A DNA stretch of 8,119 nucleotides from Opitutales bacterium UBA7389 (GTDB lineage Bacteria > Verrucomicrobiota > Verrucomicrobiia > Opitutales > Opitutaceae), in NCBI GenBank assembly GCA_002474325.1, contig DKNL01000008.1:978-9096 (forward strand), read 5' to 3'. The stretch's first letter is position 1. Each line of letters begins with the position of its first letter. Below the pieces are notes generated by a model. The model did no database searches, was not told the DNA's origin, and saw nothing but the letters and a program-made list of their open reading frames with translations. Positions 1 to 6,462 of the stretch are shown in pieces. Position numbers and translations under genes: made by a program.

Positions 1-77
1 TCATGGTGCTCCTCTTCATCGTGCTCTTCGCCTTCCTCATGACCATGCTCATCGCCGTGCCCGTGAGCATGGGAATG
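1..77 (-). repeat. Second His-rich loop of the receptor, cut by the window edge
   Basis: Codons from 303 to the left edge encode alternating His/Gly/Ala (HSHAHGHG) and then His with Glu/Asp, 9 histidines in 25 residues. The block follows the TDYGVPG turn, which in ZnuD-like receptors leads into a metal-binding loop. Its true length is unknown because it runs off the window. Confidence 0.75.
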
Positions 78-983
78 ACCAGGAACGCCGTAGTCGGTTG
101 CGTAGTCGGAATAGGAAATGGCCAAACTGCCGTTGTCTCCAAACCAAGCTAAGCCGAGGTAGCCGCTGCGTGTATCTACAAAGCTATTTTCCAGCACGCC
201 GAATACTTCCTCTTCGTCATGATGCTCTTCTTCCTCGTGTTCTTCTCCCTCTTCATGCTCTTCGCCTTCTTCGTGCTCCTCGTGTTCGTCATCGTGGTGC
301 TCCTCTTCCTCGGCTTCCATTTGGTAGAAGGACTCGGCAAAACCGGGAATTTCAATGTCGTTTGATTCCCTGTCTAAGAAGCCCGCGCTCCACGCGAAAT
401 CTCCTTCACCGCCTTGCAAGGCGATACCGTAAGTTTGTTCATCCGAAACAGATCCAAAGTAAGCTTCGGCTTGACCGTATACTGGAGCAATTGCTCGCTC
501 CCTTGGCAATTCCTTGCCCAGTACATTAACCACGCCGCCTATGGCCGCATTTCCGTAAAGCAAAGTCGCGGGTCCTCGAACAACCTCGATTTCGTTAGCG
601 AAAAGCGGTTCGATACTAACGCCATGGTCTGGGCTGGTTTGGGAAACGTCGAAGGTGTCTACGCCATGGCTCAGAATTCGAACTCTATCGCCATCGAAAC
701 CACGAATGACGGGTCGACTAGCTCCAGGACCATAATAGGTTGAATGTACACCTGCCTGGCCGTCCAAAGTGTCCCCAAGGTTTGATAGGATTGATCTCTG
801 CAGAGCATCTCCGGATAATTCGCTAGCTGGAACAACCAACTCGGCCTTACTTTCCACGAATGGGCTAGCAGTGATCAAGAGTGGATCCAAATCAACGGCT
901 TCCAAGCCGTCGCCTGTTTGCCCTAACAGTGACTGACCCGAGAAGAAAGTAGTAATAGCCAAAAAAGATAATCTAGTTTGCAT
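1..983 (-). CDS. TonB-dependent outer-membrane receptor with His/acid-rich loops, probable metal receptor (3' end missing)
   Basis: This is the N-terminal 327 residues of a TonB-dependent receptor. The frame is open to the left edge, so roughly half of a usual 650-800 residue receptor is missing. The start is ATG at 983 with no Shine-Dalgarno. A signal peptide covers residues 1-21, followed by a TonB-box-like segment (DPLLITASP, 33-41). The plug domain follows, with PVIRGFDGDRVRIL (91-104), TSPDHGVSIEP (116-126) and EVVRGPATLLYGNAAIGG (133-150). The barrel then begins. Residues 223-259 are almost entirely Glu, Asp and His (8 His, with a repeating HEEGEE unit). A second block from 303, GVPGHSHAHGHGDEHGH onward, has 9 His before the edge. 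Such loops, and the YGVPGHSH-like motif, are known from zinc receptors of the ZnuD type. A metal substrate is therefore likely, zinc being the best guess and copper or nickel possible. It is separated by 335 bases from the sulfatase gene and probably has its own promoter. Confidence 0.9.
   Translation of the reverse strand, partial: MQTRLSFLAITTFFSGQSLLGQTGDGLEAVDLDPLLITASPFVESKAELVVPASELSGDALQRSILSNLGDTLDGQAGVHSTYYGPGASRPVIRGFDGDRVRILSHGVDTFDVSQTSPDHGVSIEPLFANEIEVVRGPATLLYGNAAIGGVVNVLGKELPRERAIAPVYGQAEAYFGSVSDEQTYGIALQGGEGDFAWSAGFLDRESNDIEIPGFAESFYQMEAEEEEHHDDEHEEHEEGEEHEEGEEHEEEEHHDEEEVFGVLENSFVDTRSGYLGLAWFGDNGSLAISYSDYATDYGVPGHSHAHGHGDEHGHEEGEEHDEEEHH
207..317 (-). repeat. His/Glu/Asp low-complexity loop in the TonB-dependent receptor
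   Basis: Codons 223-259 of the receptor encode an acidic histidine-rich stretch built on imperfect HEEGEE units. It contains 8 histidines and only a few residues that are not Glu, Asp, His or Gly. Such runs coordinate divalent metals in extracellular loops of zinc receptors. The imperfect codon-level repetition suggests growth by replication slippage. Confidence 0.8.
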
Positions 984-1023
984 TGGGGGCAGATGCAAAA
1001 ATCTTTCATTAAGGGCAAGTGTA

Positions 1024-1042
1024 ATCGCAAAATACTTGCGAT
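1024..1042. promoter_or_regulatory. Perfect inverted repeat upstream of the receptor gene, candidate operator
   Basis: The sequence atcgcaaaatacttgcgat consists of two 7-base arms (ATCGCAA and TTGCGAT) around a 5-base spacer. It lies 41 bases upstream of the receptor ATG, where a repressor could block transcription. An overlapping longer pair, gcaagt (1015-1020) and acttgc (1034-1039), shares part of it. Size and position would suit a dimeric regulator such as a Fur/Zur-type protein. The bases do not match the classical AT-rich Fur or Zur consensus, so the regulator's identity is open. Confidence 0.4.
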
Positions 1043-1241
1043 AATTTCCTTGGTAGCCCTCGGCAATAGTGCGGATCCCAGTAGGAAGCAGGAAGAAGGG
1101 CGAGGATTTCGTCTAGGCTTTTAGGTTTCTCAAGAGATTCGAGAAAGTATTTAACGGGTGGACAGTTGTCCCAGCTAACACCTTAGTTTAATCGTTCCAG
1201 AATCTTGTCATTATCGACCTAAATCTCAATTTGGACCATCC

Positions 1242-1285
1242 GGTTTAAAACCTCGAGGTCGCGATGGTATTTGGCCTCCGGAGGC
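1242..1285 (-). terminator. Cluster of short palindromes after the sulfatase gene, weak terminator candidate
   Basis: Three palindromes lie 34-77 bases past the sulfatase stop. They are gcctccggaggc (1274-1285), acctcgaggt (1250-1259) and the nearly symmetric ggtttaaaacc (1242-1252). On the minus strand acctcgaggt is followed by a short TTT run. Stems are short, loops would have to open from the centre, and there is no long U-tract. A role in ending the transcript is therefore only possible. Confidence 0.22.
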
Positions 1286-1318
1286 TGCTTGTCCGCCTTC
1301 TATGCGAGGCTATGCTTG

Positions 1319-2806
1319 CTAGCGCCCGCCATTGGGTCCCTGTCGTCCGGATCCGCTACGCCTCGTGCCTTGAGGGCTACCAAGATTGGGCGCATTGATT
1401 TTGGGTAACCACTGGGCCAGAGCGGCTTTCTCCTTAGCCAAGGCTGGATCGGAAGCGAGATTTTGCCACTGGTGGGGATCGCTTTTGATATCGTAGAGTT
1501 CTTCGGAGCCATCCTGATAACTTAGGTAACGGTAGCGCTCACCGGAGACAACGTGTGTCCTAAAAAGGGATGTGGATACAACTGCCCTATTCGAGGATTT
1601 GTTAGGGTCTTTAAGGATGGGCACGAGACTTGTCCCTTGTACGTGCTCGGGTTTGTCTAAATTCGTCAACTCCGTGAGAGTGGCATAGATATCTAATGTC
1701 GAGACAGGCGTGTCTGAAATGCTACCGGGCTTGGTTACCCCGGGGGCAGCGATGATGAAAGGGACGCGATGCGATTCGTCCCAGAGAGTACCCTTACGCC
1801 AACGTCCTTTTTCCCCCAAATGGAAACCGTGATCAGACCAGAGAACAACGATCGTGTTGTCAGCTCGCCCGCTTTCGTCGAGTGCGTCTAAAAGCAGGCC
1901 TACCATCGAATCAGCGAAGCTGATGCTCGCAAGGTAAGCTTGAACCGCTTCCTTCCATCGTTTCATGGTCTTGTCCTCGATCATCCAGTCGTGAAGAGCA
2001 AAGGGGCTGACTCTCCCAGGGCGAACTCCACGCGAGAGGGCAATGGCGGGAACATCATTGGCGTCCCCATCGATTACGGGCGGGAGCTCGATATTCTCAA
2101 GCGGATGCAGGTCGAAATAAGTTTGAGGCACATACCAAGGCTCGTGGGGCCTGTAGATGCCCACAGCGTTGAAGCGTGGTCCGTCACCAGCAGCTAGTAT
2201 TTTTTCGATAGACCAACTGACTACCTGTCCATCGCCAAGGGCTGAATCATGGGCAATGACGGGTGACCAATCGAAGTTTCGGTCAGGACTTCCACTAACG
2301 GGTCGCTGATACGGTCCTATTTCATCGGGCAACTGTCGCTCAACAGACGGCCAAAATACATCCCAGGCAACGGGATCGTTGTAACCATAAAATGCGGTGG
2401 GAGAAAAGGTCGAAGCGTGGAAGATCTTGCCGGCTCCGTAGGTTTGGTAGCCCGCTTCTTTGAAGAAGCGAGGAATGGTCACTTTGTCCTTGGTTGCTTC
2501 TATTTTTCTCCAATCGGGATTGTTGCCGAATATGCCGGTTGTCGAAGGATGCATACCGAGCATGATTGCAGTCCGAGATGGGTTGCATACCATCGAAGGG
2601 CTGTGGGCGTTGGTAAATGCAATTCCGCGCTCCGCGAGCCGGTCAATATGAGGAGTCTTGGCCTGCGGATGGCCAGCTAGGTGACCCACCCAGTCGTTCA
2701 AATCGTCGATGGCGATAAACAGTATGTTGGGTTGGTCTTTTGCGTGAATCAGGGATACTCCGAAAAGAGTCAGTGTTATTAGGATTAGTAGTCTAGATTT
2801 GGACAT
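1319..2806 (-). CDS. Exported S1-family sulfatase, iduronate-2-sulfatase-like
   Basis: The 495-residue protein hydrolyses a sulfate ester, most likely on a polysaccharide or glycosaminoglycan-like substrate, in the periplasm or outside the cell. A signal peptide covers residues 1-22. Ca-binding acids are in IAIDDLNDW (D34, D35), and DDLN is typical of the iduronate-2-sulfatase-like branch. The catalytic signature CNPSR is at 74-78, where Cys74 must be converted to formylglycine by an FGE-type enzyme not in this window. Other expected active-site residues are K127 (GAGKIFH), H221 (YRPHEPW), D325/H326 (WSDHGFHLGEKGRW) and K338. The C-terminal subdomain ends with ELYDIKSDPHQWQNLA, as in the family, then a short Gly/Arg-rich tail. 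All key residues are present and the length is normal, so it should be active. The ATG at 2806 lacks a Shine-Dalgarno. It lies 70 bases after the membrane-anchor gene and may be at the tail of that operon. The exact substrate cannot be read from sequence. Confidence 0.95.
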   Translation of the reverse strand: MSKSRLLILITLTLFGVSLIHAKDQPNILFIAIDDLNDWVGHLAGHPQAKTPHIDRLAERGIAFTNAHSPSMVCNPSRTAIMLGMHPSTTGIFGNNPDWRKIEATKDKVTIPRFFKEAGYQTYGAGKIFHASTFSPTAFYGYNDPVAWDVFWPSVERQLPDEIGPYQRPVSGSPDRNFDWSPVIAHDSALGDGQVVSWSIEKILAAGDGPRFNAVGIYRPHEPWYVPQTYFDLHPLENIELPPVIDGDANDVPAIALSRGVRPGRVSPFALHDWMIEDKTMKRWKEAVQAYLASISFADSMVGLLLDALDESGRADNTIVVLWSDHGFHLGEKGRWRKGTLWDESHRVPFIIAAPGVTKPGSISDTPVSTLDIYATLTELTNLDKPEHVQGTSLVPILKDPNKSSNRAVVSTSLFRTHVVSGERYRYLSYQDGSEELYDIKSDPHQWQNLASDPALAKEKAALAQWLPKINAPNLGSPQGTRRSGSGRQGPNGGR

Positions 2807-2876
2807 GATATAAAATGGGGTTGAAATTTTGAGCAGTCAGTCAGTGCGCTTTGTTAGGCCGTATTTTGTAATGCAC

Positions 2877-3539
2877 TTAAAATTCTACTACATTGATGAC
2901 CTTCCCATCTACGGCCCGGTACATCTCTTTGTGCTCCTTCCAATATCCGCTGACTTTCAGTCGTACAGTTATGGCTCCTTCCTCAAGGTTCATGAGGTAC
3001 CAGCCATGATAGCCAGGAAACGGAGCTGTGAAGGAGCCGCTTTGGGATTGTCCTTCGCCTTTACTGTAAGCTTGCTCAAAGCCCTCAGGATATTGCGGAG
3101 CATCCGCGCTGGAAGGGTGGCCATGAAACTCGAAATAGACCCCGTCTCCTTTTCCTTCCAAAACTTCCCAAGAAAAAACCAAAGTGGTATCTGATGACAT
3201 GATGAACTTGTGCTCAATCTCGCCAAAATCCTCGATTTTCAAATCGATAGTCTCCGTCCGGAATGGTCGATCTTCGAGGCTAATTAGGCCCTGTATGGAT
3301 TCTTCGATGCGGTCGGCCGTGTGATCGTAATCTCCGATATTGAATATCATCGTTTGGCCAAAGTCTTGAGTAGAGGCAGGACTAGGATCAGAAAGTTTGC
3401 TGATGCCCGTCAAACGACCGAATCCGGTTGGATCGATGCCGTACTCGGCAGGTAGGATGATCATCACCAGGAGGACTACGGCTCCCAATGCTGCGAAACT
3501 CAATTTTTTTCCAATATACTCCTTGTTGTTTTCAGTCAT
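2877..3539 (-). CDS. Single-pass membrane-anchored periplasmic protein, partner of HupE-like protein
   Basis: The protein has 220 residues when started at ATG 3539. That start has a strong Shine-Dalgarno, GAGGGA at 3551-3546, 6 bases upstream. An in-frame TTG at 3557 would add 6 residues but overlaps the HupE gene more and lacks such a site. One transmembrane helix (about 14-30) is followed by the motif PAEYGIDPTG (30-39) and a mainly beta C-terminal domain. That domain shows FSWEV (122-126), YFEFHGHP (135-142) and APFPGYHGWYLMN (172-184). This pattern is known to me from 'transmembrane anchor' proteins encoded next to HupE/UreJ-type transporters. H139, H141 and H178 are candidate metal ligands. 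The gene starts 10 bases after the HupE stop, with its ribosome site overlapping that stop, so the two are translationally coupled. A role as a periplasmic accessory to the HupE protein is inferred. Confidence 0.8.
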   Translation of the reverse strand: MTENNKEYIGKKLSFAALGAVVLLVMIILPAEYGIDPTGFGRLTGISKLSDPSPASTQDFGQTMIFNIGDYDHTADRIEESIQGLISLEDRPFRTETIDLKIEDFGEIEHKFIMSSDTTLVFSWEVLEGKGDGVYFEFHGHPSSADAPQYPEGFEQAYSKGEGQSQSGSFTAPFPGYHGWYLMNLEEGAITVRLKVSGYWKEHKEMYRAVDGKVINVVEF

Positions 3540-3545
3540 AGGTAA

Positions 3546-3551
3546 TCCCTC
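3546..3551 (-). promoter_or_regulatory. Shine-Dalgarno GAGGGA deciding the membrane-anchor start
   Basis: On the minus strand GAGGGA overlaps the TGA stop of the HupE-like gene and lies 6 bases before ATG 3539. It favours this start over the TTG at 3557 and couples the two genes. Confidence 0.65.
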
Positions 3552-4245
3552 AATCAATGAATAGTCCGGTTGCCTGGAGGCCGAATAGCACTAAGCCGGC
3601 TCCGAATAATACGACATTGGCGTTTCGAGAAACTGGTTCGAAATTTGATCGATCTCTCAGCCAAGTCAGCCCGATATAAAGAAACACGAGCCCGATTACT
3701 TGGCCTATCTCGACCCCTATGTTAAAGTATATCATATTCGGGATTAGTCCGTCGCGAGACAGGGCTAGATCCTGCAATTTGGTGGATAGACCGAATCCAT
3801 GGACCAAGCCGAAGCCGAAAACCGCAACTTTGGGGTCGACGAATCGAATGGCGCCCAGGTTTTCCAGCGCCTTATAGCATATAGATAGACCAATGATTGC
3901 ATCGATGAAATAGGGGCTCACGTGGACTCCAGCCAGAACTCCAAAGAGGAGAGTGATCGAGTGGCCAACCGCGAATAGGCTGACGAATTTGACTACATCG
4001 ACCAGTTTGCCCAGATAGAAGATTACCCCGGCCAGGTAGAGCAAGTGATCATATCCGGTAACCATGTGTTTGGCTCCTAAATACATAAAAGGCCCGGCCC
4101 AGACGCCCTCTGCCCGAGCCAGGAATCCTTGATCGTTTTCGGCTACTCCATGTCCGAAAACCTGAGTCGCCAGGACTAGTCCTAGAGTCGTGAATACTAG
4201 AAGTCTGACGCTTCGCGGTTCGGCTATTCCATCAGTATTCCACAT
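3550..4245 (-). CDS. HupE/UreJ-family integral membrane protein, probable metal transporter
   Basis: The 231-residue protein has a signal-like first hydrophobic segment (about 13-30) followed by FGHG, then six or so transmembrane helices. The HupE/UreJ signature is clear in GAKHMVTGYDHLLYLAGVIFYL (57-78), with H60, D66 and H67. Other polar residues inside helices are H95 (VGHSITL), H149 (LVHGFGLS) and E179 (FNIGVEIGQ). HupE/UreJ proteins are linked to nickel or cobalt uptake in hydrogenase and urease clusters. Neither enzyme is present here, so the transported ion is uncertain. Its ATG overlaps the end of the upstream small membrane protein gene by 14 bases and has no Shine-Dalgarno, so re-initiation by coupled ribosomes is likely. 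It is followed immediately by its probable periplasmic partner. Confidence 0.87.
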   Translation of the reverse strand: MWNTDGIAEPRSVRLLVFTTLGLVLATQVFGHGVAENDQGFLARAEGVWAGPFMYLGAKHMVTGYDHLLYLAGVIFYLGKLVDVVKFVSLFAVGHSITLLFGVLAGVHVSPYFIDAIIGLSICYKALENLGAIRFVDPKVAVFGFGLVHGFGLSTKLQDLALSRDGLIPNMIYFNIGVEIGQVIGLVFLYIGLTWLRDRSNFEPVSRNANVVLFGAGLVLFGLQATGLFID

Positions 4246-4714
4246 AGGGGATAATGCGTCCTAGGATGATGATGCAGGTCCAAAGGACTAATGACAAGGA
4301 AGCCACTAGACGAGTCCCGCCCGTTTGCTCTACTACCTCGAGTCCCCGCAAAATTTGGGACCGCAATCGCCATACATAGTAACCGACATTCAGTCCTGCT
4401 ATTAAGATCAATACCATCTTGATGCGAAAGGCGATATTGGGGAAGTAGCGATCCGGATCTCCGATGAGAAACAAAATGCCGGTGATCAAATTTATTGAGA
4501 AACCGATCACCGCCAGCGTCATAAATGTTTCAATATGCCTCATGGGCACAGAGCGGGCGAAGCCCAGCATTCGTAGATCGGATACAATAAGCGATCCTAG
4601 GAGAAGGCAGAGCCCGAAAAAGTGGAATATCTCCAAGGATGGCCAGAGCCAAGGCTCGGACATGATGAATTTGTTGAGCGCGGTGCTGTTCAACCAGTGA
4701 ATGAGCGAATCCAT
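4232..4714 (-). CDS. Small four-helix membrane protein, DUF6644-like (second of pair)
   Basis: The 160-residue protein has four predicted transmembrane helices at about 27-45, 63-84, 96-115 and 137-155. Motifs are SLEIFHFFGLCLLLGSLIVSDLRMLG (26-51, with H31 in the helix and DLR at its end) and FRIKMVLILIAGLNVGYY (96-113). These resemble the DUF6644 family, which has no defined function known to me. It is a diverged paralog of the 152-residue protein just upstream: the first-helix histidine aligns with H30 there. The arginine at 97 stands where that protein has H96. The start follows an AGGGG Shine-Dalgarno (4727-4723) that overlaps the upstream stop, with an 8-base spacing. The two proteins are probably co-translated and may form a heteromeric inner-membrane complex. 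Confidence 0.75.
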   Translation of the reverse strand: MDSLIHWLNSTALNKFIMSEPWLWPSLEIFHFFGLCLLLGSLIVSDLRMLGFARSVPMRHIETFMTLAVIGFSINLITGILFLIGDPDRYFPNIAFRIKMVLILIAGLNVGYYVWRLRSQILRGLEVVEQTGGTRLVASLSLVLWTCIIILGRIIPYVEY

Positions 4715-4725
4715 ATGTCTATCCC

Positions 4726-5184
4726 CTATGAGAAATATCCGATCAACCGCCCAGCGATCAGGGCGATGGCCCAGCCGATGATCGAGGCGGCAGCGATCTT
4801 GCGATGCCTTCCGGTTACTTCACCGTCGCCTCGAATGCAGATTCTTACGAGCCACCAGGTTAACGCTAGGCCGATGACGACTCCGATTAACTTGATGTGG
4901 AATGCGGTATTGAAGAATAGCGTTGAGGCGCTTCCGATGAACAAGGCGGCGCCAGACAGAAGATTTACTACGAAGCCGCCTATCGCGACGTTCCAATAGG
5001 GCCCCATTGCGGTAACTGAAATCGCCCCGGCGATCCCTAGGGCTCTGCTGGCGAGTATCAACGATACGCCGACTAGTACGGCCATTCCTACCGCATGCAG
5101 AGACAAAACAATGGGATAGCCCCATTGGGAACTCGAAACGAGCATTCCGAGCCAGGAGTCTTCAATCCACCACAATATTTCCAT
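4726..5184 (-). CDS. Small four-helix membrane protein, DUF6644-like (first of pair)
   Basis: The 152-residue protein has four predicted transmembrane helices at about 22-45, 63-85, 97-114 and 130-150. Histidines lie in or near the membrane at H30 (YPIVLSLHAVGMAVLVG) and H96 (TAFHIKLIG). A positively charged loop (115-129) separates helices 3 and 4. The fold pattern is shared with the next gene. A four-helix bundle with membrane histidines could hold haem or a metal ion, but this is inference. The gap of 68 bases from the DUF6152 gene is the widest inside the cluster. ATG 5184 has no Shine-Dalgarno. A TATACT box sits just before it without a good -35 partner, so an internal or leaderless transcript is possible but unproven. 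Confidence 0.75.
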   Translation of the reverse strand: MEILWWIEDSWLGMLVSSSQWGYPIVLSLHAVGMAVLVGVSLILASRALGIAGAISVTAMGPYWNVAIGGFVVNLLSGAALFIGSASTLFFNTAFHIKLIGVVIGLALTWWLVRICIRGDGEVTGRHRKIAAASIIGWAIALIAGRLIGYFS

Positions 5185-5252
5185 TGCGAATTTAGTATAA
5201 AGTGTAGCTGTGAAGATATGTATCGAACGAAGGGATACTGTTTGCCGTTCGC

Positions 5253-6440
5253 TTATTGCTTATCGTCCTTTAGCTCCTCGCACTCGTAAGGAATGAACTT
5301 GTCTGTCGTATACAGGGACGAGTTCGATCCCGAATAGGGTTCCGTCAGATAGATCGGGTCGACGACTGTGTATTCACGCAAAAGCTCATTGCCATCTTCA
5401 CTCATGGTAAAACGTTCGGTGACTACCATCCGCTCACCGTGTCGGACACCTCCTCCACTTCCTCTAGGCGCTTGAAGAAAACCTGGCTTAAAGCCTTTGG
5501 TCGTAACGACCAAGGTATCACCTTCCCATTTGCCGAGGGAATACCCCGCGACACTGGGTTCGATGTTATCGGGAAAGTCTCCGACCAAATGGATGATACG
5601 AACTAGGTCCATGAATCCATAGCTGATCATGATGGTGGATCCCGTTTGTTCGATCTTGTTCATCATTTGATCGAAAGCGTAATCAAAAATAATATTGGTG
5701 GGCTCGCAGTTGAAACGAGGATTCTGGTCTGCCGTATACTTAGCGGCTTCATCTTGTCCGATCTGTGTCGGCGCATACTGCGAACCACGACCAGGGCCTC
5801 CGCGTCCACCACGCTGGCCGCCTCTACCTCCAGGCCTTCCCGCTGGCGGAAGAATGTCCACTCGTTGCGGGGATCCGTCTATTGTGAGATCCAAGCCAGG
5901 TGGAGGGCCTTCGGATCGGGGGGTGGGATCGCGGGGTGGAGGGCCATCTCGCACTGGCTCTGACCAGTTGCCTGCCAAATTGGGGGTACCGTCTTCGCGT
6001 TTTAGATCGCGTTCGCCGGTTACGGCATTTCCGGATTCGTCTAAAGCCTGATATCTGGCGACGACCGTACCATCTTCAAACGTAATCGTCTCAGTATAGA
6101 CGGTGCGAGGATCCCGTCTGTCCGGTGATCCGAATATTTCTATGGTTCTGCCAATGGCGAACATGTTGGTTGTCCAGCCTTTGCGTTTGAGCAAGCTCCC
6201 CGAACGTAATTCGCAACGCCATTGCTCTTCTTCTCCTGCCTCATTGGTGACTTTGAAATAAACGTAGGCGTGTGGATTCACAAATCGAACGCGATTCACG
6301 ACTCCTTTAACTCTCAGCACTTGTTCAAGGTCGAACTGTCCGGTAATGCCATGGTGCGCTACCACGGTCGATGGAACCAGTGTTGCGCCGATTAAGAATA
6401 GGAGCCCGCCGGTGATGAGTATTCGCTTATCGATCATCAT
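5253..6440 (-). CDS. Exported DUF6152-type protein, copy B
   Basis: The 395-residue protein begins with a signal peptide ending VVA at residue 28, so the mature protein should start HHG (H29, H30). The DUF6152-type domain (about 29-130) contains GQFDLEQVLRVKGVVNRV, FVNPHAYVYFKV with H57, and EEQWRCELRSGSLLKRKGW with C76. After GTPNLAGNWS (151-160) comes a Pro/Gly/Arg-rich linker (about 161-222). A C-terminal domain (about 225-390) follows, with RFNCEPTNIIFDY, GFMDLVRIIHLVGDFP, KGFKPGFLQAP and SGSNSSLYT. Cysteines 76, 245 and 387 are shared with the upstream paralog. The function is unknown. The exposed N-terminal histidines plus NPH suggest periplasmic metal binding. Two start codons in tandem (6440 and 6437) are possible, and the AGG just before them is better spaced for the second. 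It lies 22 bases after copy A. Confidence 0.87.
   Translation of the reverse strand: MMIDKRILITGGLLFLIGATLVPSTVVAHHGITGQFDLEQVLRVKGVVNRVRFVNPHAYVYFKVTNEAGEEEQWRCELRSGSLLKRKGWTTNMFAIGRTIEIFGSPDRRDPRTVYTETITFEDGTVVARYQALDESGNAVTGERDLKREDGTPNLAGNWSEPVRDGPPPRDPTPRSEGPPPGLDLTIDGSPQRVDILPPAGRPGGRGGQRGGRGGPGRGSQYAPTQIGQDEAAKYTADQNPRFNCEPTNIIFDYAFDQMMNKIEQTGSTIMISYGFMDLVRIIHLVGDFPDNIEPSVAGYSLGKWEGDTLVVTTKGFKPGFLQAPRGSGGGVRHGERMVVTERFTMSEDGNELLREYTVVDPIYLTEPYSGSNSSLYTTDKFIPYECEELKDDKQ
5778..5840 (-). repeat. RGG-type low-complexity linker in copy B
   Basis: Residues 201-221 are made almost only of Gly and Arg with a few Pro and Gln, in GGRGG-like units. The segment joins the DUF6152 domain to the C-terminal domain and must be disordered and strongly positive. 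The matching linker of copy A (6997-7101) is also Gly/Pro/Arg-rich but differs in sequence and length. Confidence 0.75.
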
Positions 6441-6462
6441 CCTATTTCGTTTAAATTAGCGA

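Larger units (their letters stand above)
984..1318. other. Gap between the sulfatase and receptor genes, no convincing gene
   Basis: This 335-base stretch contains the candidate operator at 1024-1042 and a cluster of short palindromes at 1242-1285. On the minus strand 1182-1009 is open for 57 codons but has no ATG, GTG or TTG start, so it is not called as a gene. No RNA gene, insertion sequence or strong terminator is visible. It probably holds the end of the sulfatase transcript and the receptor's promoter, although no good -35/-10 pair could be picked out. Confidence 0.5.

Noticed and set aside
207..317. The regular acidic/His repeat as a CRISPR-like or satellite repeat
   Set aside because: The units are codon-level imperfect repeats inside an open reading frame, with no spacers, and are explained by the protein loop.
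98..743. Two plus-strand open frames opposite the receptor gene
   Set aside because: They run antisense to the well-supported receptor frame, are Arg/Leu/Pro-rich with no recognisable domain, and arise from its biased codons.
2834..2845. Three tandem CAGT units before the sulfatase
   Set aside because: A 12-base microrepeat is expected by chance and has no matching partner or regulatory context.
3540..3557. TTG at 3557 as the start of the membrane-anchor gene
   Set aside because: ATG 3539 has a well-spaced GAGGGA ribosome site, while the TTG has none and overlaps the HupE-like gene.
5224..5251. Inverted repeat cgaacg/cgttcg after copy B as a terminator
   Set aside because: The stem is only 6 bases with a 16-base loop and no T-run, so termination between copy B and the DUF6644-like pair is not supported.
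5646..6085. Plus-strand open frames opposite the DUF6152-type copy B
   Set aside because: They are mirror products of the Gly/Pro/Arg-rich linker codons, overlap one another in different frames and show no known domain.
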